NCBI GenBank assembly: GCA_037367355.1
Contig: CM074699.1
Span: forward strand, 3,286,001-3,350,000
DNA length: 64,000 bases
Direction: 5' to 3'
DNA from: Neoscytalidium dimidiatum
Taxonomy: Eukaryota > Ascomycota > Dothideomycetes > Botryosphaeriales > Botryosphaeriaceae
The notes beneath the pieces are model-generated. The model had not been told where the DNA came from. It did not search any database and worked only from the letters and a program-made list of their open reading frames with translations. This document shows, one piece after another, positions 34,279 through 44,479 of the stretch. The first letter of the stretch is position 1; the number at the start of each line of letters is the position of its first letter. A program made the position numbers and the translations under genes.

Positions 34279-34734
34279 TTACTGGAGCTCGACCGAGAGG
34301 TCGCCGACCTGGGAGCAGACGAAGTCGTTCTGGCCGTTGCCGCCAGCGTGGCAGTAGACGGGGGCCTTGCCACCGCCGTTGAGGCCGCGGCTATTGTCAT
34401 CTCATTATCAGCGAAACGCACGAGACGAGAAAACGGGGCCGCCGAAGGCAACTTACACAGAGCCGTCGACGTGCTTGTGCAGCCAGAGCTGGTAGTCGGA
34501 GGCGCCCTTCTTCTCGACCGAGAAGGTGAAGACGGGCGGGTTGCCGTCGCCGCAGGCGTTAGCACCGTTGCCGGCCAGGGTGGTGGGGTCGGTCGAGGTG
34601 CAGTCCGTGCCGTCGACCTTGAAGGAGACGGACTGCAGGCCGTCGTTGTCGCGGATGGAAAGGTCGGTGACCTTGACGGTGGTGGCGGCAACGGCGAGGC
34701 CGGCGAAGAGAGCGGTAGCGGCGAAGACCTTCAT
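34279..34734 (-). CDS. Small secreted Alt a 1-like (AA1-like) protein
   Basis: Exon 1 is 34734-34457 and exon 2 is 34390-34279, with a 66 nt intron (GTAAGT...AATAG, phase 2), giving 129 aa. A clear signal peptide (MKVFAATALFAGLAVA) precedes a beta-rich domain with four cysteines. The segment YCHAGGNGQNDFVC matches the hallmark Y-C-x-A-G-G-N-G-x-x-D-F-V-C of the Alt a 1 family of fungal secreted beta-barrel proteins. The family includes allergens and plant-interaction effectors in Dothideomycetes and Sordariomycetes. This protein is somewhat shorter than Alt a 1 itself. A role at the plant interface is likely from the family, but nothing here shows it directly. Confidence 0.85.
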
Positions 34735-34847
34735 TTTGATGGTGTGGTTGGTGGTGGTAGTGGGTTCGGGGATGAACGAGAGGCTTGGTTAGGCTGCTGA
34801 GGGGATTGATGCTGCTGATGATCGAACTAGAGAGCTTTTGTGAGCTC

Positions 34848-34855
34848 TTTATATA
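34848..34855 (-). promoter_or_regulatory. TATA box of the Alt a 1-like gene
   Basis: TATATAAA on the minus strand, about 115 bp upstream of the start codon, followed by a leader rich in C and A. It is the only clear TATA element in this promoter. Confidence 0.55.
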
Positions 34856-36690
34856 AATTGTCGACACCCCTATTAGACGGCGTCGCTTTTTTTGGGCCGC
34901 GACGGTGAAGATCAATGGTTGCGTCGGAGAGGCCGTTTACGAGATGATCGACGAGTTTACGTCATGGTCCGTGGCCTGGTTCAGGACGCGAATACGAGCT
35001 TCTGGAAGGTCGCCATCGAGTCTATCTGCAAGCACACTCACTTAAACTAAGATAATTAAGGATTTGGCAATTACTGTATCTAGTTGTTTCTGTTCTTGGG
35101 AGATAATATAGATGAAAAAAGAGACGTTGATAGGGCTGACAAGATAGTCACAGGGATGCCTGGAAAAGGGGTTTGACAAGCACCCGCGGCCGGGGCAGGC
35201 GACCCACTTGCGGGGCAGCCCTATGTGTGAGTACCGGTGTGTTGTGTGACCAGTGATCTCACTCGCATGTAGTGGCCGGCCACTATCTGCCTCTGGTCAG
35301 CGCACAATGCCGGCCCCTATCCTGCCACTTGCTTGCGAATTCACCCCAACGTTGAGAACCAAAACAGAAACCATCGTACGAGAAGACCACCGTCTCGTAG
35401 TATATGGCCGAGAAGACTCCATCCGGGCCCGCTCTTTGTGAACCATTCTGGCCGAAGCCAAATACCGCACGTGGTCGCTGCGTCAGCTTCCCAGCGGGAC
35501 TTGTTTCGGATTTCTCGGATCTAACACGCTTAATCTCACAGCTTCCAATCGATGAAGTCATCTCGACATCATGTCAACAAGATGGCTGAGGATTAGCCAT
35601 GTACTTCGACTATCGGCCAGATGACTGCAGAATGCCCAATGGCCCAAATCGTCTCGCGCCGGTCAAAAGGCTGCTCTCCTGTGGCATGTCTGAGGATCTA
35701 CAACACTATGGCCGTAGACTGGCCGTAGCACAGCGAACTTGAACAGCTCATCCTGGCCAAAGCATGGTAAGAGTGGAGATAGGTCAGTCAGTTGACTTAT
35801 TCTGAGAGATTGAAATACTCGTTTCGTCCTTCGAGGTGTGCTTGAACGTTAAAAATCCCACGCATATTAGAGAATGCTATGGAAGCTATGTGACGAAAGG
35901 TCTTTCTATGATAGGCCGTTCTAACGATAATTTTATGTTAAATCCCCCTGAGCCTGAGTTTCAACCGCTGTATATCTATTCTGAAAATACAATAGATAAT
36001 TCGGGCGGCATGTTGCATCATAAAGTTCCGAGGCTTGTGTGACGAGGATCACGAAAGCAATTGAGCTATTGTGCAACTGTAGAAAGTTCCTGTAGAGATT
36101 GGCATCATAAGCTTTAAGAACGGTTACAGAACTATATGAGGGTGACAAGTACGCGATCAGCAGAATCTACCCTTCAACTTTGTCTCTTTCAGTTTGTACC
36201 CGTGGACCTTGCGAGTAACTTGAGTAATTGATTTCTAGGATGTAACTGATCTATTGGACTGCGACAATACTCGTGCAAACTTCTATCAATGTTTCGAGAG
36301 TGACGAGAAATTTGCAGTCGCCTTTCGTCTTGCATCGGAACTTGCAATCCATTATAAAATGCATAAATGGAACATAGTACTTGGAAAATTTTGCGAAGGG
36401 ATAAGATCCATTCTTAATTGCATGCAAATGATTCCCTAGGGTAATGAACAGCACTACTGATGATCTTTTCCAGTCTGTACTCTTCATTGCCACGAGTACA
36501 TCGGTATCACCCGAGCTATTACTGAAAAAGTGGTTGTTGCCCGCTCTGCGTGGTTAAGTATAAAAACGGTATTAATCTACACGACCAATCACAGATAAAT
36601 AAACGCAGCCAAATGAAGAGTGCAACTGCGGCGCGGACTTCGAACACAATGCAACATGGGTTCGGGCCTATGAAACACTGATAGCAGAGC
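34856..36690. other. Gene-poor region
   Basis: 1.8 kb with only short open frames. A doubled TGGCCGTAG motif occurs near 35710-35727. From about 35800 the DNA is AT-rich, with many stops. No gene or RNA is supported. Confidence 0.45.
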
Positions 36691-36699
36691 CTGTGCGCT

Positions 36700-37589
36700 C
36701 AATTTCCTTCCCAGATACTCTCCAAGAACTTATTAAGCAATGAAATCGAGACTTCATATCCGGAGACCTCGCCACAGGGTCCTCCGGACTCCCATGCCAC
36801 TAGTATCCGTGTTCGCGTCCTCGCACCACCCGATGGCTCTGGTAACGATATCATTTTCACTGCCCCAAATACGACGACGACCACCACCACACTATCACTG
36901 CTACTATCTCGAAGAACACACCACTCCGCGATACCGCAGACACGAGCAGCGATAAAAACACACCCGACTGCCCACCATCGGAACGCGCAGCCCTGATCAC
37001 CAACGTGCTCGCTCCAGTGGTTCCCGTCTTCGCCCCGAACCCCGGCTGCACCATCTGCATCACGCCATTCGACAGTGGGTCTGCCACAAGCTCCGATCCC
37101 ATCGTCTTCCTTCCCTACGTCTACGCCTTCTGCCACACCTGCATAACCGCCTGGATCTTGTGGGTTGGAATCCACACCTGCCCGCTATGCGGCGCGCCCG
37201 CCTTTTCGGAGCCGATCCCACCAGCAGTTGCTCAGTGCCACTCCCTCGCCGCACGACTTGTGAGCTTCGATATCGAGGACGAGCGACGTGAGCACCAACA
37301 ATGAATCCACTTGAGTGGCCAGTTGCGAGGCCTGCGAAATCACATCACGAACTTTGCGTTGGTACCGTCGGGGGCCTAGGCGACAATGGAGGAGAAAGAA
37401 GTTCTGGAAGGATTGAGTGTAGAAATGTTTTTGACGAGCGAGAACCCCTGCGAGGAGATAATCAGGTTGACGAGACTAGCGATTGGGTCGCTGGTGCGGT
37501 TGAGGGACCAGGGCGGCACGGATGAGACGGTGAATGCGATGGTGGAGGCACTTCTGGTGTTCATCAAAAGGATGGAACCTGAGGAGTAA
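36700..37589 (+). pseudogene. Decayed RING-finger gene
   Basis: A coding-like frame starts around 36700 (no ATG found) and runs to 36841, where a 98 nt intron (36842-36939, GTAACG...CGCAG) would connect it in phase 1 to the frame 36940-37589. That frame contains a RING pattern: CTICITPF, then FCHTCITAW, then CPLCG. At the place where RING proteins have C-x-H, this one has YVY, so two zinc ligands are lost. Two in-frame stops follow, TGA (37302-37304) and TAG (37377-37379). Between and after them the sequence still looks coding, ending in a helical MEEKEVLEGLSVEMF block. RING proteins are usually E3 ubiquitin ligases. This copy is very probably inactive, unless it is expressed as the shorter product ending at 37304. 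Confidence 0.6.
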
Positions 37590-37855
37590 TTGATCGACCT
37601 GGGATAGAGCTGAGTAGGGATGCAATACCCAATTGATTTCTTTGGAGCTGGTTTTAGAGCTGGCAGGTTGCAGATTTCCCCCGAAGTTCTTGTTCGGATT
37701 TCCCCTTCGAATATCACCCCGGCACTCCTGCCAACTGAATAGAGTTGATCTAGACTATCGAAAATGCTGTGCGACGAGGATTTCGATCACATGCGGGCTG
37801 CACCAAGAGTTTCTGCTGTGGTATGGCTCTTGCTCATTTATAGCACGGGTATTTC

Positions 37856-38986
37856 CTAATCGGAGTCCTGATCCCTCCACACGGAATTTTCCCTTTCGAC
37901 CCCACAGAGGAAGCTGTTCATCCAACCCATGCCAATCCCGACCAGGCCTTCCCTCTCCGAGCTTGCCTGTACACCATGACCCTTTGACATTTCCCACGTG
38001 TTCAGGCCTGAAACCTTCCAAACCCAGAAGCTCATATCGCTCGACTCAATCTCACCCATCCGATCCGCCCAGCGGGGAGAAAACTCTACGTTAGCTGCGG
38101 TGTACCTTTCCCCGTCCACGGCATCGACGTGTATGACGTTCTGATCGTCGAATACATAGCCCTCTCCTGTCCCTCCGAACCTTGCGTGCGCGTGTTTGTC
38201 TGCAAGTGCGACAAGCAAGTGGCCGACCCTAACGCCCTTAGAACATTCAAGCGTGATGCAAGAATGCAGCTCTGTTTCCAGACAGCCATCGTGCCTTGCT
38301 GATACGAACTGTATGTAGACTGTTTGCAAGGCAGGCTTCGTCAAGTATAAGTTGCGAAGAGGAATGAGATGAACCGGACTAAGTCGAAATTCGTTGCTAA
38401 GGTCAGGAAATTGATAGTCGAAGTCCAACTCTATTGGATAAGAGAGTTCGAAGTATAGATGACAATAGCCATCTCCATGAACACAGAGATCCTCGACAAT
38501 TACCTTCACAGTACAACCGGGAGCACCAATATCCCTTAGTAGCCCCCATCCTACGCTAATGATGGTGGGTTGTAAGAAGTACGTGAGTGGGAGAATTTCT
38601 TTGAGAACAGGGTTAAGCCGGAAGGGAGGGCGATCGATAACGTTGATGTTCATCGTACTAGGGAAGGCCGTAGGCGAGAACCTCAAGGCATCCCCTCCTG
38701 CATCGTCGTAGGGCCAGAGGCTGTACTGTGGGAACTCTTGAGGATCTCCAGGCTCAGTGAATAAGATGTCGCGAACTTGGACACTGCTGATGAGATCCTT
38801 GAACGACTGGCGCCAGTGACTGTTCACGGTGCGAAATGGTAGGAGAGCTGGCGCTTCAAGGGCAACAGGAGCGTCTTTGTCGAAAAGGAAGTGGAGAATC
38901 AGCATTCGGAGTTCAGAAATGGCGGAGACACGTTGTGAGGCGGATCTGATGCCTCCGAGGGCGACCGTGGTGTCAGGATCGTTCAT
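37856..38986 (-). CDS. F-box-like hypothetical protein
   Basis: A single exon of 376 aa from the ATG at 38986. The frame is open further upstream, and an ATG at 39157 would give 433 aa. The N-terminus (SASQRVSAISELRMLILHFLF, then a Trp-containing VNSHWRQSFKDLI) follows the pattern A-x-x-R-V-x-x-x-x-E-L-L-x-x-I-L-x-x-L...W-R-x-x-I found in many fungal F-box-like proteins. The rest is rich in beta-type residues and has no known domain that I recognise. By family it would be an adaptor of SCF ubiquitin ligases. The start at 38986 was chosen because the F-box-like part follows at once and the preceding 57 residues look like translated leader. Confidence 0.6.
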   Translation of the reverse strand: MNDPDTTVALGGIRSASQRVSAISELRMLILHFLFDKDAPVALEAPALLPFRTVNSHWRQSFKDLISSVQVRDILFTEPGDPQEFPQYSLWPYDDAGGDALRFSPTAFPSTMNINVIDRPPFRLNPVLKEILPLTYFLQPTIISVGWGLLRDIGAPGCTVKVIVEDLCVHGDGYCHLYFELSYPIELDFDYQFPDLSNEFRLSPVHLIPLRNLYLTKPALQTVYIQFVSARHDGCLETELHSCITLECSKGVRVGHLLVALADKHAHARFGGTGEGYVFDDQNVIHVDAVDGERYTAANVEFSPRWADRMGEIESSDMSFWVWKVSGLNTWEMSKGHGVQASSEREGLVGIGMGWMNSFLCGVERENSVWRDQDSD

Positions 38987-39321
38987 GCTGGCGATTAATG
39001 ACACTTCAGCGGGGTTTGGAGTGTACTGTTCGAGGGTAGGCGTGATTCGCAAATCTGAATAGTGCGGTGGCGAAAAATCTGGCGGGCCGGGGGTAAAGGA
39101 TGAGCGGGCGGCAGCGGTGATGCACGTTGATCGCACCGCCCTGCGCGTTTCTAACATGCGCACGTGATTTGACCTTCCTGCACCATCTTCGCGTCAACCG
39201 GTGCATATTCACCTTTGACCTTTTTCTCTTCGCTCCTCTTTTGGCCCTCTAGCGTCAGCGTCCAACACTCTTTACTATCTTCTCGTCGCCGTCAAACGTA
39301 GAGCTATCTTCTCTTGGCAAA

Positions 39322-39786
39322 ATGGCACCAGCATCCCCGTTGCCGCCTGAGCTCATAGCCATTTTCGTCCTCATGGGCGTCTTCATGGGCGGCCCGGCCG
39401 TCTTCTTCGGCATCTATGGCATCTATAAAGCGGTCAAGCGCGCGCGCAAGCCCGACACCGGCCTCAATCTCACCCATCCGGATGGAATTGACCTCGTGGA
39501 GCTGGGCCGTAGCGCGCGCACCACCCCGACTGTCCGCGGCGGACGTCCCTCCGTCTACAACAGCCTCCACGGCCACACTAGCCGCCACAACTCCATCCAG
39601 GCGCCGAACCGTGCGAACTACGACACGAACAGCCCGCCAAATGGCGTGCTCCGCATGGGCCCGCTCATCCATGAAGAGGAGCCGGTGAGCATCCCGGAAT
39701 GCCACATGCCGTTCCGCAAGGCCAACGCCAGGAGCGATCTGGGCGACGAGCAACCCGTGCGTAGCCGCCCGCCGGAGATGCTTTGA
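39322..39786 (+). CDS. Small single-pass membrane protein
   Basis: A single exon of 154 aa. Residues 8-37 form one strong hydrophobic segment (ELIAIFVLMGVFMGGPAVFFGIYGIY), followed at once by a basic KAVKRARK cluster that predicts a cytosolic C-terminal tail. The tail is hydrophilic and rich in Arg, Asn and Pro, probably disordered. The start has a good AAAATGG context. A likely intron in the 3' untranslated region (39813-39867, GTAAGT...CGTAG, with a CTGAAC branch site) supports this as a real transcribed gene. Function unknown. Confidence 0.6.
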   Translation: MAPASPLPPELIAIFVLMGVFMGGPAVFFGIYGIYKAVKRARKPDTGLNLTHPDGIDLVELGRSARTTPTVRGGRPSVYNSLHGHTSRHNSIQAPNRANYDTNSPPNGVLRMGPLIHEEEPVSIPECHMPFRKANARSDLGDEQPVRSRPPEML

Positions 39787-39867
39787 GCGGCAATTGGTGT
39801 TCCTGTTGCACCGTAAGTGAGCCAAGATTGCGCCGCGACGAGCGCTGAACGTTTCTGACATCCGTAG

Positions 39868-40384
39868 GTGAGGCCACTAGGCAACAATTTCGGACAGCGC
39901 TTTCACCAGTGGTCCCCACCAATATTCTCTTTTCTTTCCGCTAAGCCCCGTTATTGGCAAGTTATTCGCGGCTATCGGGAACCTGGGCGACATATCTTGT
40001 GCGTGGAGCCGGGTTCAGAAAAAAGGGTTTGAGGCTTTCATGGTCTCTGGTAGTACAACTTTCGGAAATGGCTAGTATTTCATTCAAAGCTATTCCTGAA
40101 GAAATTGGCCAAGTTCTGCCATCCTTAGAAATCCGTCGGTGTCCTGGAATTATCTGAAACGAAATGCCCACAGAAGATCTGGATAACAAGGACAATGGTT
40201 GACCGTGCTCACAATAACACTATCAATTCCACATTGTTGTGACACAATGACTTAGTTCTAACACAACCATCTTCTTTGCCAGTCTTTATATTCCATTTTG
40301 TGAAGCTCCTCCCCTCAAAACACAATCATCGTTCCACCTTCAAGACACCCACACGCATTCAAAAACAAGATCTTCTTCTCCACG
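39868..40384. other. Intergenic region
   Basis: About 0.5 kb between two small membrane-protein genes. The final part before 40385 is CA/CT-rich like a fungal leader. No other feature was seen. Confidence 0.4.
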
Positions 40385-40549
40385 ATGCTCTTTCTTATCA
40401 CCATCATTCTCCTGGCTTTGGCCGTTGGAATTGTTGTTTTCCAAACATCCCAAAAGTATGTTTTCAGGATGGACGGCTTCTCTGACCTCAACAAGAGCCT
40501 CCCTCCCCTGCCAGCCATGATTTTTCCTGCCGAGAAATCACTCGTCTAG
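40385..40549 (+). CDS. 54 aa putative membrane micropeptide
   Basis: A short ORF starts MLFLITIILLALAVGIVVF, a single strongly hydrophobic helix, followed by QTSQKY and a polar tail with SLPPLPAM. A CT/CA-rich leader precedes the ATG in a CACGATGC context. Nothing else is encoded in the region. Such small proteins are usually missed in annotation. I do not recognise it, and chance cannot be excluded at this length. Confidence 0.35.
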   Translation: MLFLITIILLALAVGIVVFQTSQKYVFRMDGFSDLNKSLPPLPAMIFPAEKSLV

Positions 40550-41392
40550 ACACCGTCTGCGTATGTCTTCGTTCCAGCTTACTCGGCCTCTGTTACTTAT
40601 TAGTTGCGCAGCACAGATGAAACCACATGGATGTTGGATGCTGCAAATAATGCAGCTGACAATGGAGAGAAGTGGTCCTGCCTGCGTTCGACCAGATCTG
40701 AGTTCATTGAGCTCCGGGGGTTGAGCTCTATTTTTAAATAAGGATAATATCAAAGAACTAAGAGTTATTCGAGCGCGCTTATCTAAAAAGGTCTTTGTGT
40801 TTTCCAGCGATGTCAAGAACTACGGTAGTCCAATAACAACTTGAAATGTTCGGAGTCGTTGCGCAGATAACTGCCAAATGAGAGCCTATCTGGACATCGA
40901 GAACGATTCTTAATCGTATGGTACATAGAAAAAAGCTTGAAAAGTGATAACTAGTAGCAACTGACTCCGAGTTTTGATATATCCAAGACTTCGTCCATTC
41001 GACCATGCCTTCTCTAAAGAACGAGTGCTCAAAGATTAGTCGTCGGGCTTCTGCTCATGATGGTATCAGAGCTTCCAAATCAACACCAGTGAACGGACCA
41101 CCTGCGAGTAATGTTTAAAAGATCTCTAACCACTCTCCGCTCTTCTCTGCCGACCGGATCATTCTCCATCTCCACAGCCACAACACGTTCTACTCTGCTG
41201 CGCTCTGTTCTGCTCTGCCCTGCTCGCTCCCGCACGTCCTCAGCAAAAAAAAAAAAAAAAGGAAAAAAGGTCAGTAAAGTCTCCCTAACCCATTCACCGA
41301 ATCCCAAACGTAACCATGACCACCACCGTAGCAGCCACACCCACCACACCACACCACCACCGCCGCCGCCGCAGCCAAGGAATAGAAAAGAA
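40550..41392. other. Intergenic region with A tract
   Basis: No gene seen up to about 41100. From 41111 an open frame joins the next gene, but it is Ser/Thr-rich and then encodes Lys from a 16-base A tract (41245-41260). I read this as 5' leader rather than coding. Confidence 0.4.
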
Positions 41393-41596
41393 ATGCAACC
41401 CAGCCACATCATCCTCCTCGCCCTCTCCCTCTCCTTCGCCGGCGCCCTCCTCATCGGCTACGCCATCCGCCTCGGCCTCGCCGAGCGCCTCTTCCCGCGG
41501 CCGCACCGCCCGCGCCCGCGCCCGCCCCGCGCCGTCCTCATCGGCGGCCGCTCCGGCGCCGCGCGCGTCGTTGAGCTCGAAGACCTTCTGCGCGGC

Positions 41597-41627
<31 letters not shown>

Positions 41628-41857
41628 GTAGCAACAATAACAATGGAGGAGTTCGTGTTTGGCCCGGACGGGGCAATCGGGCTGTTGACGGATGGATGGA
41701 GGGGGCCGCGAGGGCCGCGGGGGGGAGGAGGCCGGGCGGGATGAAGAAGTGCGGAGGGATGAGACCGATGGAGAGGTCGGGGGTGGATACGGCGGAGGGG
41801 ACGGGCGAGGAGGGGGGCTCGCCGGTTGGGGAGGAGGGTCCCGTTCGGGAGGTGTAG
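41393..41857 (+). CDS. Small membrane protein with polyasparagine tract
   Basis: 154 aa from the ATG at 41393, chosen because it starts a good hydrophobic segment (HIILLALSLSFAGALLIGYAIRLGL) followed by a basic RPHRPRPRPPR stretch, the layout of a single-pass membrane protein with a cytosolic tail. An in-frame ATG at 41111 would give 248 aa but adds only low-complexity sequence. Residues of about 69-85 are Asn/Ser repeats encoded by an AAC microsatellite, so length variation between strains is likely. The C-terminus is Gly/Arg-rich. Function unknown. Confidence 0.45.
41597..41645 (+). repeat. AAC trinucleotide microsatellite inside a coding region
   Basis: About ten AAC units followed by AGT, AGC and more AAC/AAT codons encode a run of Asn broken by Ser. 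The pattern keeps frame, as expected of a coding microsatellite. Confidence 0.8.
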
Positions 41858-41875
41858 ACGCGGCCGGGCGGTGGT

Positions 41876-41896
41876 GGGGGAGGGAGGGAGGGAGGG
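41876..41896 (+). other. G-quadruplex-type G-run repeat
   Basis: Five G runs separated by single A residues lie 19 bp after the stop of the polyasparagine gene, followed by a T run. Single-base loops make this a strong G-quadruplex candidate in DNA, and in RNA if it is transcribed as 3' UTR. Confidence 0.5.
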
Positions 41897-42463
41897 CCTT
41901 TTTTACGCACTTGTGCGTCGCTGGTATTGCTCTTGATGACGATAATAGACGATGCTCTCATCGTAAAGTATGCAGCGATGATCGTGATCCGCGACCTCTG
42001 TCGGGGAAGATGATCAGCGCTCGTGCATCGCAGGCGCACCACTTCCTCTGTGCTTCGACAAAAGGCCGCGCGTAACTATGCAAGGCAGCGGTACGGAACA
42101 TCTGGATGATAGCGTCGACTAGATACAAAAGATGAGCCTCGATCACAGTATTCACAGAACTAGCGTTAGAGAGCTATATTCAACGGAGCAAGCACTTATG
42201 TTCATGTCATTAGGATTTGTCCGGCATTGATATTTTATGGATACCTTTGTGAAAATGTGCACTTGTGCAGATACTCCAAGTATTTTATCTGTAGTGCGAG
42301 TTGATCTGAGTAAAAGTTACCCTTTGTGCAGATGTGTGAGAAACGAAAGAGAAAAAGCAGATGCCAGCCACCATTACATCACCCTATAGCATCCGCTCAA
42401 TCTGTCGATGGGATCCATATCCGATTATAATACACCTCGCAAATATGTGAAACGGCGCGGATA
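41897..42463. other. Convergent intergenic region
   Basis: About 570 bp between two convergent genes. A run of TTTTTT directly follows the G-rich motif. No further feature seen. Confidence 0.4.
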
Positions 42464-44386
42464 CTACGCGCTGCACCTCTCAAAGTTGGGGCGATCATCA
42501 GGGATGCCGCCGAAGAGGTCCCTGATGTGGTAGATCTCGTCGATAAACTTCTTCTAGCCATCTGGTTAGCCGAATGACTTGGAACCATAGTAACATGCAA
42601 CGTACCGAAAGTAGGTTGCCAGTCAAGAGATACTTTTTCGAAAGCATTGCATTAAAACCCTGGGAAATGGTATTGCCGACTTCGCTTATGCTCTGGTTTT
42701 CGGTCTTCGGGCGTGCGGAAAGGCTCCCGGACGGAGTGTGCTGCTGTCTTCTTTTCAAGGAGATCGAATCGGGCTGGGCCCAGAAGACAATGACATCAGA
42801 AGTGACGCGCTGTTTTGAGTTAGCAGTAACATCAGGTACTTTGGTGCATTTTCCACCTGCATACCAGTCCGTAGAGTCGGCATCATCCATATCCTCCATC
42901 GCATCGTTCTCCTCGACTTCAGGGATAGAAGGAGGCACACGGCTGACTCGCTCGGCATTAGGGTAGCCATCGTACAGCGGCCGTTCCGAGATGGGCTGCA
43001 TGGAGACCCCCGGGGGCATGCTGTACTGAAACGGATGAGATTGAGAGAAGCTATGATCGGTGATACTGCGAGCATCGAGCTGACCAGCAATGTCGTAGGG
43101 ATGACTGGCTTCACCGAGTCGGGGTGCAGTATAGGGAGAAGAGTGGTGCCTAGGCTCACTGATGTGAGAGCGTGGAGACAGAATTGTGTACGCCAAACTG
43201 CTGCCGTCATTCATGGGGGTACTTGGGAGGGATTGGTGTCCAAGCACCCGAGGCGGAGGAACAGGAGTTCCGTCAGTGGAGCTCGAAAAGTGCAGCGGAG
43301 TAGCTGGATCATCATAAGAAAAGTCGACCTGCTGGGAGTTTGTATCGTTCCAGAACTCTTGGCTTGGCGGCGAAGCAACGGGTGTCGAAAAGAGCTGCGG
43401 CTGACCGATTTGGTCCCAAGTGCGAACAGAATAGCCGCCGTAGATGTTCATGGAATTCTGTGCGTTTCCGCTCGCAGCGTAGCTGCGATGGACGCGGGCT
43501 TTCAGAGTGGCATCACCACCACATGGACTCACAGCGCCTGGAACACGTGGAGGAGGGAGAAAGGAGACAGGTTTGAAGGTTCCCGCCTGTCTCCGGCTTT
43601 GCCTCTCGAACGCCTCAGCCACGGCAGCCGGCATTGAGTTGTAGCTGTCATCATTCGAGAGCCTCTGGAGGGCGAGTGCCCCAGCCTCTGCGTCAAGACG
43701 GTCTTGCGTCTTTAGCATATCTTTATGCGCATTTTTGACATCAGTTCCAACACCGTACTAGACAAACAAAATCAGTAAATACGCTTCTATGGCACTAGTG
43801 ACCATGCAAACGAGAGGGACAAAAGTATGTGGTTCAACCTACCATCAGTCCTGCCGAATCGGCAAAGGCGTATCGCATCTTCTGAGAGGCTTTTGTGCCG
43901 TTTGAAACTCCCGATGTCCAATCTCCAAAATTTGTGGTACCATAGGTATCCAGGGACAATCCAGTTACTCGAGTTTTCGGAACATGAGGGGGACCCTCTC
44001 CACGTGCGGCCGCGGCAGCCTGAGCATCCTTGTAGGCTCGATTCTCCTCGACCTGTTTCTTGCGCGCGGCTATGGCAGCATATGGAGGACTACGCTTTAT
44101 CTTCTTTTTCGGAGGCATCGCTGGCGGTACTACGCTGGACTCTGAAGGGGCAGTCAAGTTATCGAAAGGCCTGAGGTGCAGGTGGTGTCTTTCGCCAGGC
44201 GCCCGTGAGGTTAAATCTAGCAGAAAAAGCCGCTCATGTGAGGCGTTAATGTTTCCCTGATAGCTAGATGTGTTAGTGGGAGTGATTGAGCATTGTATGT
44301 GAGGTGAGGTAGGACCGAGCGAACTGCATGAAGGTAGACACTGGCGTCGCAGGGCAGAACAAAGAGGACGGTTGATTCGACGTACT
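42464..44386 (-). CDS. Multi-exon hypothetical protein (5' end not located)
   Basis: Reading the minus strand, coding exons are about 44475?-44386, 44256-43843, 43757-42606 and 42553-42464, with introns 44385-44257 (129 nt), 43842-43758 (85 nt) and 42605-42554 (52 nt), all phase 0. The last exon supplies a good C-terminus (KKFIDEIYHIRDLFGGIPDD) that is invisible as an ORF. The first exon's protein-like frame continues upstream to about 44475, but no ATG was found. Near the first intron lies a coherent RLFLLDLTSRAPGERHH segment, then a lysine-rich MPPKKKIKR that could be the start if the upstream exon is not used (ATG at 44118). The middle is Ser/Pro-rich and probably disordered. I do not recognise the family. 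Confidence 0.6.
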
Positions 44387-44479
44387 GTGATGGCTCTTGA
44401 GGTGCATTTGAAACGCAGCAGCGAGTAGACGTAAGCCCCTGAGGTTGTCGTGAAGCAGATGTTTAGGTGATAAGTTCAC

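Noticed and set aside
36699..37175. 158 aa minus-strand frame opposite the RING relic
   Set aside because: Antisense shadow; the plus strand carries the RING pattern.
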